Source: CAUZEO01 sp963578625 (lineage in GTDB: Bacteria; Verrucomicrobiota; Kiritimatiellia; SLOV01). Taken from it: a DNA stretch of 15,111 nt. The position numbers and the translations under genes were made by a program. The notes under the pieces are model-generated. The model was not told the origin of the DNA. It saw only the letters and a list, made by a program, of their open reading frames with translations, and made no database searches. Positions 1-6,208 of this stretch are shown here, one piece after another. The first letter of the stretch is position 1; every line of letters begins with the position of its first letter. Location of the stretch: NCBI GenBank assembly GCA_963578625.1, contig CAUZEO010000092.1, positions 1-15,111 of the forward strand, read 5' to 3'.

Positions 1-263
1 TCCGCAACCGGATGTACATGAAGGCGGAGCTGGTTCCCATGTCCGAGAGTGACTGCGCGCAGTATGTCAAGTTCCGCTGCATGGTTGCCGGCCGCACGTC
101 GGGTCTCTTTGAAGACAACGCGCTGGGCGCGGTGCATCGTTACAGCGGCGGCGTTTGCCGGAATGTGAACAAGCTATGCATGCTGGCGTTGATGGAAGGT
201 TTTATGCGACGCTCCGTGGTGATCGACGTGCCCTTGATCGAACGCTGCGCGGCACTCCTGTAA
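1..263 (+). CDS. ExeA/TniB-type AAA ATPase, C-terminal fragment (5' end outside window)
   Basis: The reading frame is open from the left edge (first full codon at position 3) to a TAA at 261-263, so the 5' part lies outside the window. The visible 87 residues match the lid end of ExeA/GspA-like AAA+ ATPases. In that family a Leu-rich strand is followed by a 'PMS/T.xE...YVxxRL' helix, then 'LF...AL..IHRYSGG(I/V)PR.IN.LC..AL'. Here the core reads HRYSGGVCRNVNKLC, with Cys where the family usually has Pro but with the sensor-2 Arg kept. Such ATPases serve either in type II secretion and pilus assembly (ExeA, MshM) or as the target-selecting ATPase of TniB-type transposons. With only the C-terminus visible I cannot choose between these. 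No partner gene is seen on the right. The codon at 12 is an internal Met, not the start. Confidence 0.75.
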   Translation, partial: RNRMYMKAELVPMSESDCAQYVKFRCMVAGRTSGLFEDNALGAVHRYSGGVCRNVNKLCMLALMEGFMRRSVVIDVPLIERCAALL

Positions 264-357
264 TCAAACGGCCCGCATTCTCCCGGGGAGATCCGGGACC
301 CGGCTGATCCGCGATGGCTGCGTGATGTTTTCCGGAAGCGCACGGCGATTTGACGTA

Positions 358-1011
358 ATGCGAACAATCATTATCGGAGACGTCCACGGCTGTATCGACG
401 AGCTGAACGATCTCCTGGCCCTGGCGGAGATCGACAAGAAGAAGGACCGGATCATCTTCATCGGAGATCTCGTTGCAAAAGGTCCCGCATCCGGCGCGGT
501 GTACGCGCGGTACCGTAAACTCGGCGGAAGTTCGGTCCTTGGAAATCACGAATTCAGACTTCTCCAAGCGCTGGACCACGGAAACGGTTCTTCGAAATTC
601 GTAACCCAGTTCAAGAAGTCGTTCGGGAAGAAGTTTGATGCGTTTGTGGAAGACGTACGGGAGTGGCCCTCCTGGATCGAAACCGATGAAGTTATCGCGG
701 TTCATGCGGGACTCGTGCCGGGAAAGTCCGCCAAGTCTACAGCCGTGGAGGATCTCGTAACTATCCGCACCTGGGACGGTGCCGGCGACGACTTGCAGAA
801 CCCTGATAACCCGCCCTGGTTCGAATTTTATGAAGGCGAGAAGCTGGTCGCATTCGGACATTGGGCCAGGCTCGGGGGCGTCGTACGGGAGAACGTCGTG
901 GGTCTCGACACCGGGTGCGTCTACGGGGGAAAACTCAGCGCGCTGGTGCTTCCGAAACGGAAGATCATCTCGGTGCCCGCGCGAAAAACGTATTGCACAC
1001 CGGGTGGCTGA
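358..1011 (+). CDS. calcineurin-like metallophosphoesterase (Ser/Thr phosphatase / Ap4A hydrolase type)
   Basis: This 217-residue single-domain metallophosphatase shows all the metal-binding blocks. They are GDVHG at residues 7-11, GDLVAKGP at 36-43, GNHE at 62-65, VHAG with His116, GHW at 167-169, and a closing LDTGCVYGGKL at about 183-193 that is typical of the PrpE/ApaH/PPP-like group. It should bind two metal ions and hydrolyse phosphoesters. The family includes protein phosphatases, bis(5'-nucleosyl)-tetraphosphatases and polyphosphatases, and the substrate cannot be read from sequence. The second block has Ala-Lys where classic PPP enzymes have Asp-Arg (GDLVDRGP). I chose ATG 358 because the conserved fold begins at once (MRTIIIGDVHG). 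A GTG at 322 and ATG at 325 are in frame but would only add an unconserved tail, and neither has a clear ribosome-binding site. The gene ends one base before the convergent amidase gene. Confidence 0.9.
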   Translation: MRTIIIGDVHGCIDELNDLLALAEIDKKKDRIIFIGDLVAKGPASGAVYARYRKLGGSSVLGNHEFRLLQALDHGNGSSKFVTQFKKSFGKKFDAFVEDVREWPSWIETDEVIAVHAGLVPGKSAKSTAVEDLVTIRTWDGAGDDLQNPDNPPWFEFYEGEKLVAFGHWARLGGVVRENVVGLDTGCVYGGKLSALVLPKRKIISVPARKTYCTPGG

Positions 1012-1012
1012 A

Positions 1013-1813
1013 TCACATCTTCCGGTGCTGGAGCGATGGGATTTGCTTTCGTACGTCCCGGATCCGCTTTGGGTCGATCTCCGCGGAGATAACGGTGGGT
1101 TCGTCTCTCGCCTCGGCGAGGATCGTTCCCCATGGATCCACGATCAGGGAGTGCCCATAGGACTCCCGTTTTCCGAAGTGATGTCCGCACTGGGCCGGCG
1201 CGATCGCGTAGCAGGTATTTTCCACTGACCGGGCTCGCACCAGGAGGTCCCAGTGATACTGCCCGGTGTACTTCGTGAATGCAGCCGGAATGAAAAGGAT
1301 CTCCGCCCCGCGATTCGACAGGGTTCGATACTGTTCCGGAAAGCGGACATCATAACAGATAGACATCCCCAGCACGCCAAGCTCCTCCGACACGTGCAGG
1401 GCCGGTTCCGAACCGGCTTCCACGGTGTCGCTCTCGCGGAGGGTCTGGCCGGGCAGTTCGACGTCGAAAAGGTGAATCTTGTCGTAGGTAGCGAGAGCGC
1501 CTTTCGGCCCCGTAAGAACAGATCGGTTCCAGGTCTTCCCGCCCGTCGCCGGGGCGGGGAAGGACCCGCCCAGGATGACGGCGCCGTGTTGCCGGGCGGA
1601 AGAAATAAGAAATTCCAGCGACCGGCGCGCCACTTCCTCCCCCCGGTCAACCTTTTCTTTTTCCGGACCGAGAAATGAAAAATTCTCTGGAAGCGCGATC
1701 AGCGATGCATGGAGCCCGGCTGCCTCGGCGACCAGGTCCTTCGCCTGCGCCAGATTCGCATCCAGGTCCGGCGTACTGTTCATCTGCACCGCGGCTGCGA
1801 GATAGGAATTCAT
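1013..1813 (-). CDS. carbon-nitrogen hydrolase, Nit1/Nit2 type (deaminated glutathione or omega-amidase)
   Basis: This 266-residue protein is a full-length nitrilase-superfamily amidase. The Glu-Lys-Cys catalytic triad is visible: Glu43 in ALPENF, Lys112 in YDKIHLFD and Cys153 in SICYDVRFPE. The C-terminal 'R..IP...HR' signature of the Nit branch is also present. Nit1 hydrolyses deaminated glutathione, a side product of transaminases, and Nit2 is an omega-amidase acting on alpha-ketoglutaramate. Both are cytoplasmic repair or salvage enzymes. I cannot separate them by eye, but co-orientation with glutathione reductase upstream favours the glutathione-related role (inference). The start at ATG 1813 shares one base with the permease stop (TGATG), so translation is probably coupled. 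An in-frame GTG one codon earlier is possible. This is the last gene of the minus-strand unit. Confidence 0.9.
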   Translation of the reverse strand: MNSYLAAAVQMNSTPDLDANLAQAKDLVAEAAGLHASLIALPENFSFLGPEKEKVDRGEEVARRSLEFLISSARQHGAVILGGSFPAPATGGKTWNRSVLTGPKGALATYDKIHLFDVELPGQTLRESDTVEAGSEPALHVSEELGVLGMSICYDVRFPEQYRTLSNRGAEILFIPAAFTKYTGQYHWDLLVRARSVENTCYAIAPAQCGHHFGKRESYGHSLIVDPWGTILAEARDEPTVISAEIDPKRIRDVRKQIPSLQHRKM

Positions 1814-2586
1814 CACGTCTTTATGTTATATCCGATTCGAAACAGGTGATAGCAAAGGAAAAAAATCCCTACCGCCGCGACGATCGCAAACCCGGCGGCG
1901 CCCCACAGGTTTACGTCGGAGACGCCGAGAAAGCCGTACCGCAGCCCATTCACGAAATAAAGGATGGGATTTACTTTTGCGATGTTCTGCCAGAATGGAT
2001 CCAACCAGTTCACTGAAAAAAAGACTCCGCCCAAGTAGGTCAGGGGGGTGAGCACGTAGTTTTGAAACACCGAGAGCCGATCGAAGTCCTGGGCCCACAT
2101 CGCGGAAATGAAACCGGCGCAGGAAAAGATGGTTGCGACCGAAACCGCGAACAGAATGATCGGGCCGGGGTGATGAATCGGTACATCGGCCAGGAAGATA
2201 CAGGTGACCGTGACCAGGGCGCCGACCACGATGCCGCGAACTACACCACCGAGAATGATGGCCAGTACGATCTCGAAGTTCGACATCGGGGATACCAATA
2301 ACTCCTGAATGAATCCCTGAAACCGCGCACTGAACACGGAACTGGACGTGTTCCCGAAGGAGGCGCTGATGATGCTCATCATGATCAGGCCGGGAATAAT
2401 ATAGAGCTCGTACGAGATCCCCTCTACGGGACTGATGCGTTTACTAAGCGCAAATCCGAAGATAACGATGTACAGGGACGCAGTAATGATCGGCGGAAGC
2501 AGGGTCTGATTGGGCAGCCGGAGGAAGCGGTGGATTTCCCGGCCCAGCAGCGTTCGAAGCCCGATGAACTCGAATCGACGGGTCAT
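1813..2586 (-). CDS. yadH: ABC-2 type transporter permease, YadH-like
   Basis: This 257-residue integral membrane protein has an amphipathic N-terminal stretch and about six hydrophobic segments (roughly residues 28-48, 60-80, 105-133, 142-163, 176-192, 229-250). Family motifs include 'YIIPGLIMMS' (62-71), 'F.ARFQGFI.ELLVSP' (about 86-100) and 'VLTPLTYLGGVFFS' (178-191). These closely follow E. coli YadH and related DrrB/NodJ-type exporters. It would form the membrane channel of an ABC exporter with the ATPase encoded just upstream. The substrate is unknown, as it is for YadGH. The ATG at 2584-2586 overlaps the ATPase stop codon by four bases (ATGA), and the gene's own stop overlaps the next start (TGATG). 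This is a strongly coupled three-gene run. The length is normal for the family. Confidence 0.92.
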   Translation of the reverse strand: MTRRFEFIGLRTLLGREIHRFLRLPNQTLLPPIITASLYIVIFGFALSKRISPVEGISYELYIIPGLIMMSIISASFGNTSSSVFSARFQGFIQELLVSPMSNFEIVLAIILGGVVRGIVVGALVTVTCIFLADVPIHHPGPIILFAVSVATIFSCAGFISAMWAQDFDRLSVFQNYVLTPLTYLGGVFFSVNWLDPFWQNIAKVNPILYFVNGLRYGFLGVSDVNLWGAAGFAIVAAVGIFFLCYHLFRIGYNIKT

Positions 2587-3524
2587 TGTTGATTCCCGCT
2601 CTTCGTGAGGTGAAGAAATACCTGCTCGAGGCGATTGTCCGCAGGCTGAATGTTTGCAACCCCGATACCCGAGGCAAGGACTCGCTGCAGGACCGATTCG
2701 TACGGCACCGTGTCGCGGTGAAAGGTCAATGTGAGTGCGTGTCCATCCGCGCCGGATTGCGGGTCCAGGTCCGCGAGACTCCGGATCGCCTCCCCGGAGA
2801 TTTTTCGACTTGCGGTAACCACAATCGATTCATGACTCAGGCGGTTGCTCATGTTCTGAGTGGTGTCCTGATCGATAATACGTCCCTGATTGATGATCGC
2901 GATGTGATCGCACAGCGCCTCTGCCTCTTCAATGTAGTGCGTCGTCAACAGGATCGTAGTCCCGCTTTTATTGACTTCACCGAGGAATGACCACAGCGAC
3001 CGGCGGAGGTCCACGTCCACGCCGGCAGTTGGCTCGTCAAGAATCAGCAGGCGGGGGGCATGCATCAACGCGCGCGCGATCATCAGGCGCCTTTTCATGC
3101 CGCCGGACAGGTAGCGCGCCGGGGTATTCTGTTTTTCAGTCAAATCAAACTGTTCCATCAGTGCGAGCGCTCGCCGCGAACACTCGGCCTTACCGATCCC
3201 GAAATATCCGCCCTGGAACTGAAGGATTTTGCGAACTTTTGCGAAGAGGTCGAAATTGAATTCCTGGGGCACCAACCCGACCCGTCTTCTGCATTCGCGG
3301 TACGATTTGATCACGTCATATCCAAACAGCGAGACATCCCCCGACGTTTTGTTTGATAGTCCGGACAGGATATTTATGGTGGTTGTCTTCCCGGCGCCGT
3401 TCGGCCCCAGGAGTCCAACAAACTGTCCCTCGCCTACCCGCAGATCGATCCCGTGAAGTGCGGTAAGTTTTCCATACCGTTTCACCAGGCGATGGGTAGA
3501 GATCGCATTTGTATCGGTCTTCAT
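2583..3524 (-). CDS. yadG: ABC transporter ATP-binding protein, YadG-like
   Basis: This 313-residue nucleotide-binding subunit has an intact active site: Walker A GPNGAGKTT at 40-48, Q-loop Gln87 in VPQEFNFD, signature LSGGMKRR at 139-146, Walker B LLILDEP at 159-165, D-loop following, and switch His196 in LTTHYIEEAE. The phrase 'IARALMHAPRLLILDEPTAGVD' is nearly that of E. coli YadG. A C-terminal extension of about 90 residues resembles the regulatory tail of DrrA/NodI-type ATPases. It powers the YadH-like permease encoded immediately downstream with a four-base overlap. The open frame extends further 5', but homology begins at residues 10-12 after ATG 3524, and the longer frame would read antisense through the glutathione reductase gene. 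I see no strong ribosome-binding site. GTG 3557 is an alternative start. The glutathione reductase gene ends 44 bp upstream. Confidence 0.93.
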   Translation of the reverse strand: MKTDTNAISTHRLVKRYGKLTALHGIDLRVGEGQFVGLLGPNGAGKTTTINILSGLSNKTSGDVSLFGYDVIKSYRECRRRVGLVPQEFNFDLFAKVRKILQFQGGYFGIGKAECSRRALALMEQFDLTEKQNTPARYLSGGMKRRLMIARALMHAPRLLILDEPTAGVDVDLRRSLWSFLGEVNKSGTTILLTTHYIEEAEALCDHIAIINQGRIIDQDTTQNMSNRLSHESIVVTASRKISGEAIRSLADLDPQSGADGHALTLTFHRDTVPYESVLQRVLASGIGVANIQPADNRLEQVFLHLTKSGNQQ

Positions 3525-3568
3525 TTGAACGGGTAGTTCTTCACTCCAGTGGGGCACTCCCCTCACCA

Positions 3569-4921
3569 CTATCCTACGGGATAGCGCATGGTGACAAGCT
3601 CTTCCGCAGAGGTGGGATGGATTCCGACGGTTGCGTCGAACTGGGCTTTGGTGGCGCCGCATTTCAGCGCCACCGCGAACCCCTGCACGATTTCTCCCGC
3701 CTCCGGGCCAACCATGTGCACGCCCACAACCCGGTCGGACGCCTTGTCCACGACGAGTTTCATCATGCAAACCTCCTTGCAGTTTCCGAGTGATTGTTTC
3801 ATGGGGCGAAAGGTTGACTTGTAGATATCGACGGATCCGTACTGAAGCCGGGCATCTTCTTCGGAGAGCCCGACCGTGCCCGCGGGAGGGTGGCTGAATA
3901 TGGCGGATGGGACGTTGCCGTAATCCGGGCGCGCGGGGCGACCGTCGAAGAGGGTTTTCGCCAGGGCTTCCCCTTCGGCGATCGCCACCGGCGTCAGGTT
4001 CATTCGGTTGGTGACGTCGCCGATGGCGTGGATGTTTGCCGCGGTGGTTTGTGAGAAATCGTCGACGATGACAGCGCCCGCATCATCCAGTTTAACTTCC
4101 ACGGTGTCAAGATCCAGCCCCTCCGTCAGGGGAGTGCGGCCGATCGCGAACATCACCTCGTCGGTGACCACGCCGGTGCCGTTAGACAGGGTGGCCATCA
4201 CCTCTTCGCCGGATTTCTCCAATCCCTCAACCTGGAGATTGAATTGTAAATCGATCCCTCGCCGGATGTAGGCGGTTCGAAGCGTATCTCGGATGTCACC
4301 ATCGAATCCCCGCAGGAAGTTTTCGCCGCGATGCACCAGGGTTACTTCAGCGCCCAACCCGTGGAAGATGCCCGCAAACTCAACCGCGATGTACCCCCCG
4401 CCGGCAATGACAATTCTCCGCGGACAGCTTTTCAGAAAAAACGCCTCGTTGGAAGTGATCGAATGCTCCGATCCCTTCAAAAGAGGCTGCCGCGGCCGGC
4501 TTCCGGTTGCGATGAGAATGTGCCGCGCTGTTACGGTCCTGTCTCCGACGATGACGCGGTGAGGTCCGTCGATTCGTGCTTTCCCCTCGATCAGTTCCAC
4601 GCCTGCCTTCTGCAACACGGCGCGGTACGCTTCATTCAGCCGCAGAATTTCCTGGTCTTTCCGCGATACGAATTCGCTCCAATCGTGGTCCAGGGAATCG
4701 ATGTGCCATCCAAAGTCGCGCGCCAGACGGGCGTCCTCCGTGAAGTGACTTGCATACACCAGCAGCTTTTTCGGCACGCAACCTACGTTGACACAGGTTC
4801 CGCCAAGAGCTCCGGCTTCCACCACGGCGACCCGCCCGCCGTATTCGGCCGCCCGCCGGCTGGCTCTCACACCGCCCGAACCCGCTCCGATCGTGACCAG
4901 GTCATAGTCCTTCTTTTTCAT
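3569..4921 (-). CDS. gor: glutathione-disulfide reductase
   Basis: This 450-residue class I flavoprotein disulfide reductase would reduce glutathione disulfide with NADPH in the cytoplasm. The FAD-binding Gly-rich loop is IGAGSGGVRAS near residue 11. The redox-active pair is Cys43/Cys48 in GGTCVNVGCVPKK. The second Rossmann loop is IAGGGYIAVEFAG near 172-184, followed by Arg198 and Arg203 (VHRGENFLRGFD), which in this family bind the 2'-phosphate of NADPH rather than NADH. AIGD near 299-302 closes the FAD site. The C-terminal interface carries the catalytic His-Glu in GIHPTSAEELVTMR. The Gly-Val-Arg after the first loop and the whole C-terminal motif fit glutathione reductase rather than dihydrolipoamide or mercuric reductase. 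The gene is preceded by lemA (52 bp) and followed by the ABC genes (44 bp), all on the same strand. Confidence 0.93.
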   Translation of the reverse strand: MKKKDYDLVTIGAGSGGVRASRRAAEYGGRVAVVEAGALGGTCVNVGCVPKKLLVYASHFTEDARLARDFGWHIDSLDHDWSEFVSRKDQEILRLNEAYRAVLQKAGVELIEGKARIDGPHRVIVGDRTVTARHILIATGSRPRQPLLKGSEHSITSNEAFFLKSCPRRIVIAGGGYIAVEFAGIFHGLGAEVTLVHRGENFLRGFDGDIRDTLRTAYIRRGIDLQFNLQVEGLEKSGEEVMATLSNGTGVVTDEVMFAIGRTPLTEGLDLDTVEVKLDDAGAVIVDDFSQTTAANIHAIGDVTNRMNLTPVAIAEGEALAKTLFDGRPARPDYGNVPSAIFSHPPAGTVGLSEEDARLQYGSVDIYKSTFRPMKQSLGNCKEVCMMKLVVDKASDRVVGVHMVGPEAGEIVQGFAVALKCGATKAQFDATVGIHPTSAEELVTMRYPVG

Positions 4922-4973
4922 GATCTATTCATTCTGTTTTCCCGGGTTGAAGAATCGAACCCATCCCCTCGTT

Positions 4974-5531
4974 TTACAGGTCCACGTCCGGTACGCCGCG
5001 AACCGACGGCTCCACTTGGAAGTACTCCTCGTGTTTAAAGCCGAAGGTGCCCGCGACGATGTTGCTTGGAAAGGACTCGCACTTGTTCCGGTAATCCCGG
5101 ATGTTTCCGTTGAAAAATCGCCTCGCGGCCTGAATCCTGTTCTCCGTCGTAGTTAATTCGGTTTGCAGTTGCAGAAAATGGCGGTCTGCTTTCAGGTCGG
5201 GGTAGTTTTCGACTACCGCAAGGAGCTGCTTTAACCCACCGACCAACGCAACTTCGTCGACTGCCTGTTCCCGGGGATGCCCGCGGCTGGCTACGCAGCG
5301 GTTTCTAAGGTGCGTGACCTGTTCGAGCACTTCCTTCTCATGCTCTGCATACCCTTTTACGGTCGAAACGAGGTTGGGGATCAATTCGTACCGGCGCTTG
5401 AGCTCGGTGTCGATGTTGCTCCATGCGTCCCGGATGTGGTTCCGCAGCGCCACCAGGGAGTTGTACTGCACCACGATGTAAAGGATCGGCAGCAGCAGTA
5501 CCGCGGCCATAACGACGAGGTAGGGGTCCAT
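4974..5531 (-). CDS. lemA: LemA family protein
   Basis: This 185-residue protein has one N-terminal membrane helix (about residues 4-23) and the complete LemA helical-bundle signature: 'W.NID.ELKRR.ELIPNLVSTVKGYA.HE..VL' at about 37-70 and 'NRIQAARRFFNGNIRDYR' near 131-148, ending in 'FGFK.EEYFQ'. LemA proteins are inner-membrane proteins with an outside-facing helical domain. They are often encoded beside TPM-domain, M48 protease or DUF3137 genes, and their molecular role is unsettled. Here the partner is the DUF3137-like gene 11 bp upstream. A purine-rich GAGAG lies about ten bases before ATG 5531 and may be the ribosome-binding site. The length is normal for the family. Confidence 0.94.
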   Translation of the reverse strand: MDPYLVVMAAVLLLPILYIVVQYNSLVALRNHIRDAWSNIDTELKRRYELIPNLVSTVKGYAEHEKEVLEQVTHLRNRCVASRGHPREQAVDEVALVGGLKQLLAVVENYPDLKADRHFLQLQTELTTTENRIQAARRFFNGNIRDYRNKCESFPSNIVAGTFGFKHEEYFQVEPSVRGVPDVDL

Positions 5532-5542
5532 GCTTCGGCTCT

Positions 5543-6205
5543 CTAAAACAGGTAATCGGGAATCCTGGAGCGTATTTCCCGCAACCGTAAGTAGCTAACC
5601 TCGAGCCGACTCGGCGTCAACTTTTCATTGAATCCGATCGCCAGGGTGTCGCGCTCGACTTCAAGGCTGAGGTCCTGGTTCGCGAGCAGGTACTCCATCA
5701 TGGACGTGTTGCAAAAATCGTATGCGAATCGCTTGTCACCGCTTCGTACGCAGAACGTTTTCGAGAATTCGTGCGATTCGAAGTCGATATCGTCGTAGCC
5801 GAATGCCTGGGCGATCTTGGAGAAGAGTTGCTCCCTGGCAATGGTGAGCTCGGGAAACGATTTCGGCAGGAGGATGAGATAAATGGAGAGGTAGTGGCTT
5901 GTCTTCTGTCTTCTGCCCTTGGAGTCGGTTGAGGTAGTCTCGTAGTGATAGTCATAGATCAAAACCTGCTCCCCTCTACTCTCGCCCGTCAGAACGTTGA
6001 AGGCATAGCGGTTGGAACCCTGCGCGACCCGCTTGAGAAAAACGAAGCGGACCGGGATGGAGTAGTCTCTCGCGGGGCTGAAGCGTAAGCCAAGTCGAAG
6101 TGCAAGGGCCGCGAGCTGTTCTCTTCGTTTTTTTTCGGCCAGGGAACCGAATATAGCGATCAGGATAAAGGCCACAATGACCCCGACGATGATTAAAACT
6201 TCCAT
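5543..6205 (-). CDS. membrane-anchored DUF3137-like protein, LemA partner
   Basis: This 220-residue protein has one N-terminal transmembrane helix (about residues 2-22), then a basic, charged stretch (EKKRREQL) and a soluble alpha/beta domain. The middle part 'GEQVLIYDYHYET...GRRQKTSHYLS' is followed by 'FESHEFSKTFCVRSGDKRFA' (about 138-157) and 'TSMMEYLL'. That order resembles DUF3137 proteins, where 'FES.EFNK.F.V.S.D...A.Y.L.P.FME.L' is characteristic and lemA is a common neighbour. My assignment rests on that pattern and on context. No function is known for the family. The start at ATG 6205 lies three bases after the stop of the esterase gene, and lemA follows after 11 bases, so the three genes are probably co-transcribed. 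Confidence 0.72.
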   Translation of the reverse strand: MEVLIIVGVIVAFILIAIFGSLAEKKRREQLAALALRLGLRFSPARDYSIPVRFVFLKRVAQGSNRYAFNVLTGESRGEQVLIYDYHYETTSTDSKGRRQKTSHYLSIYLILLPKSFPELTIAREQLFSKIAQAFGYDDIDFESHEFSKTFCVRSGDKRFAYDFCNTSMMEYLLANQDLSLEVERDTLAIGFNEKLTPSRLEVSYLRLREIRSRIPDYLF

Positions 6206-6208
6206 GAG

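Noticed and set aside
281..298. Hairpin TCCCGG-GGAGAT-CCGGGA after the AAA ATPase gene
   Set aside because: Six-base stem but no T-run follows, so I do not call a terminator. A similar CCCGG-GAT-CCGGG at 9410-9422 suggests chance or GC-rich bias, not a shared element.
3525..3770. 5' extension of the ABC ATPase frame
   Set aside because: It would run antisense-like through the glutathione reductase 3' end in another frame and has no homology. ATPase similarity begins after ATG 3524.
4935..4965. Minus-strand GGGTTCGATTC resembling a tRNA T-arm between lemA and gor
   Set aside because: The gap is only 52 bases and no acceptor, D or anticodon arms can be built. The match is a short hairpin (GGGTT/AACCC) only.
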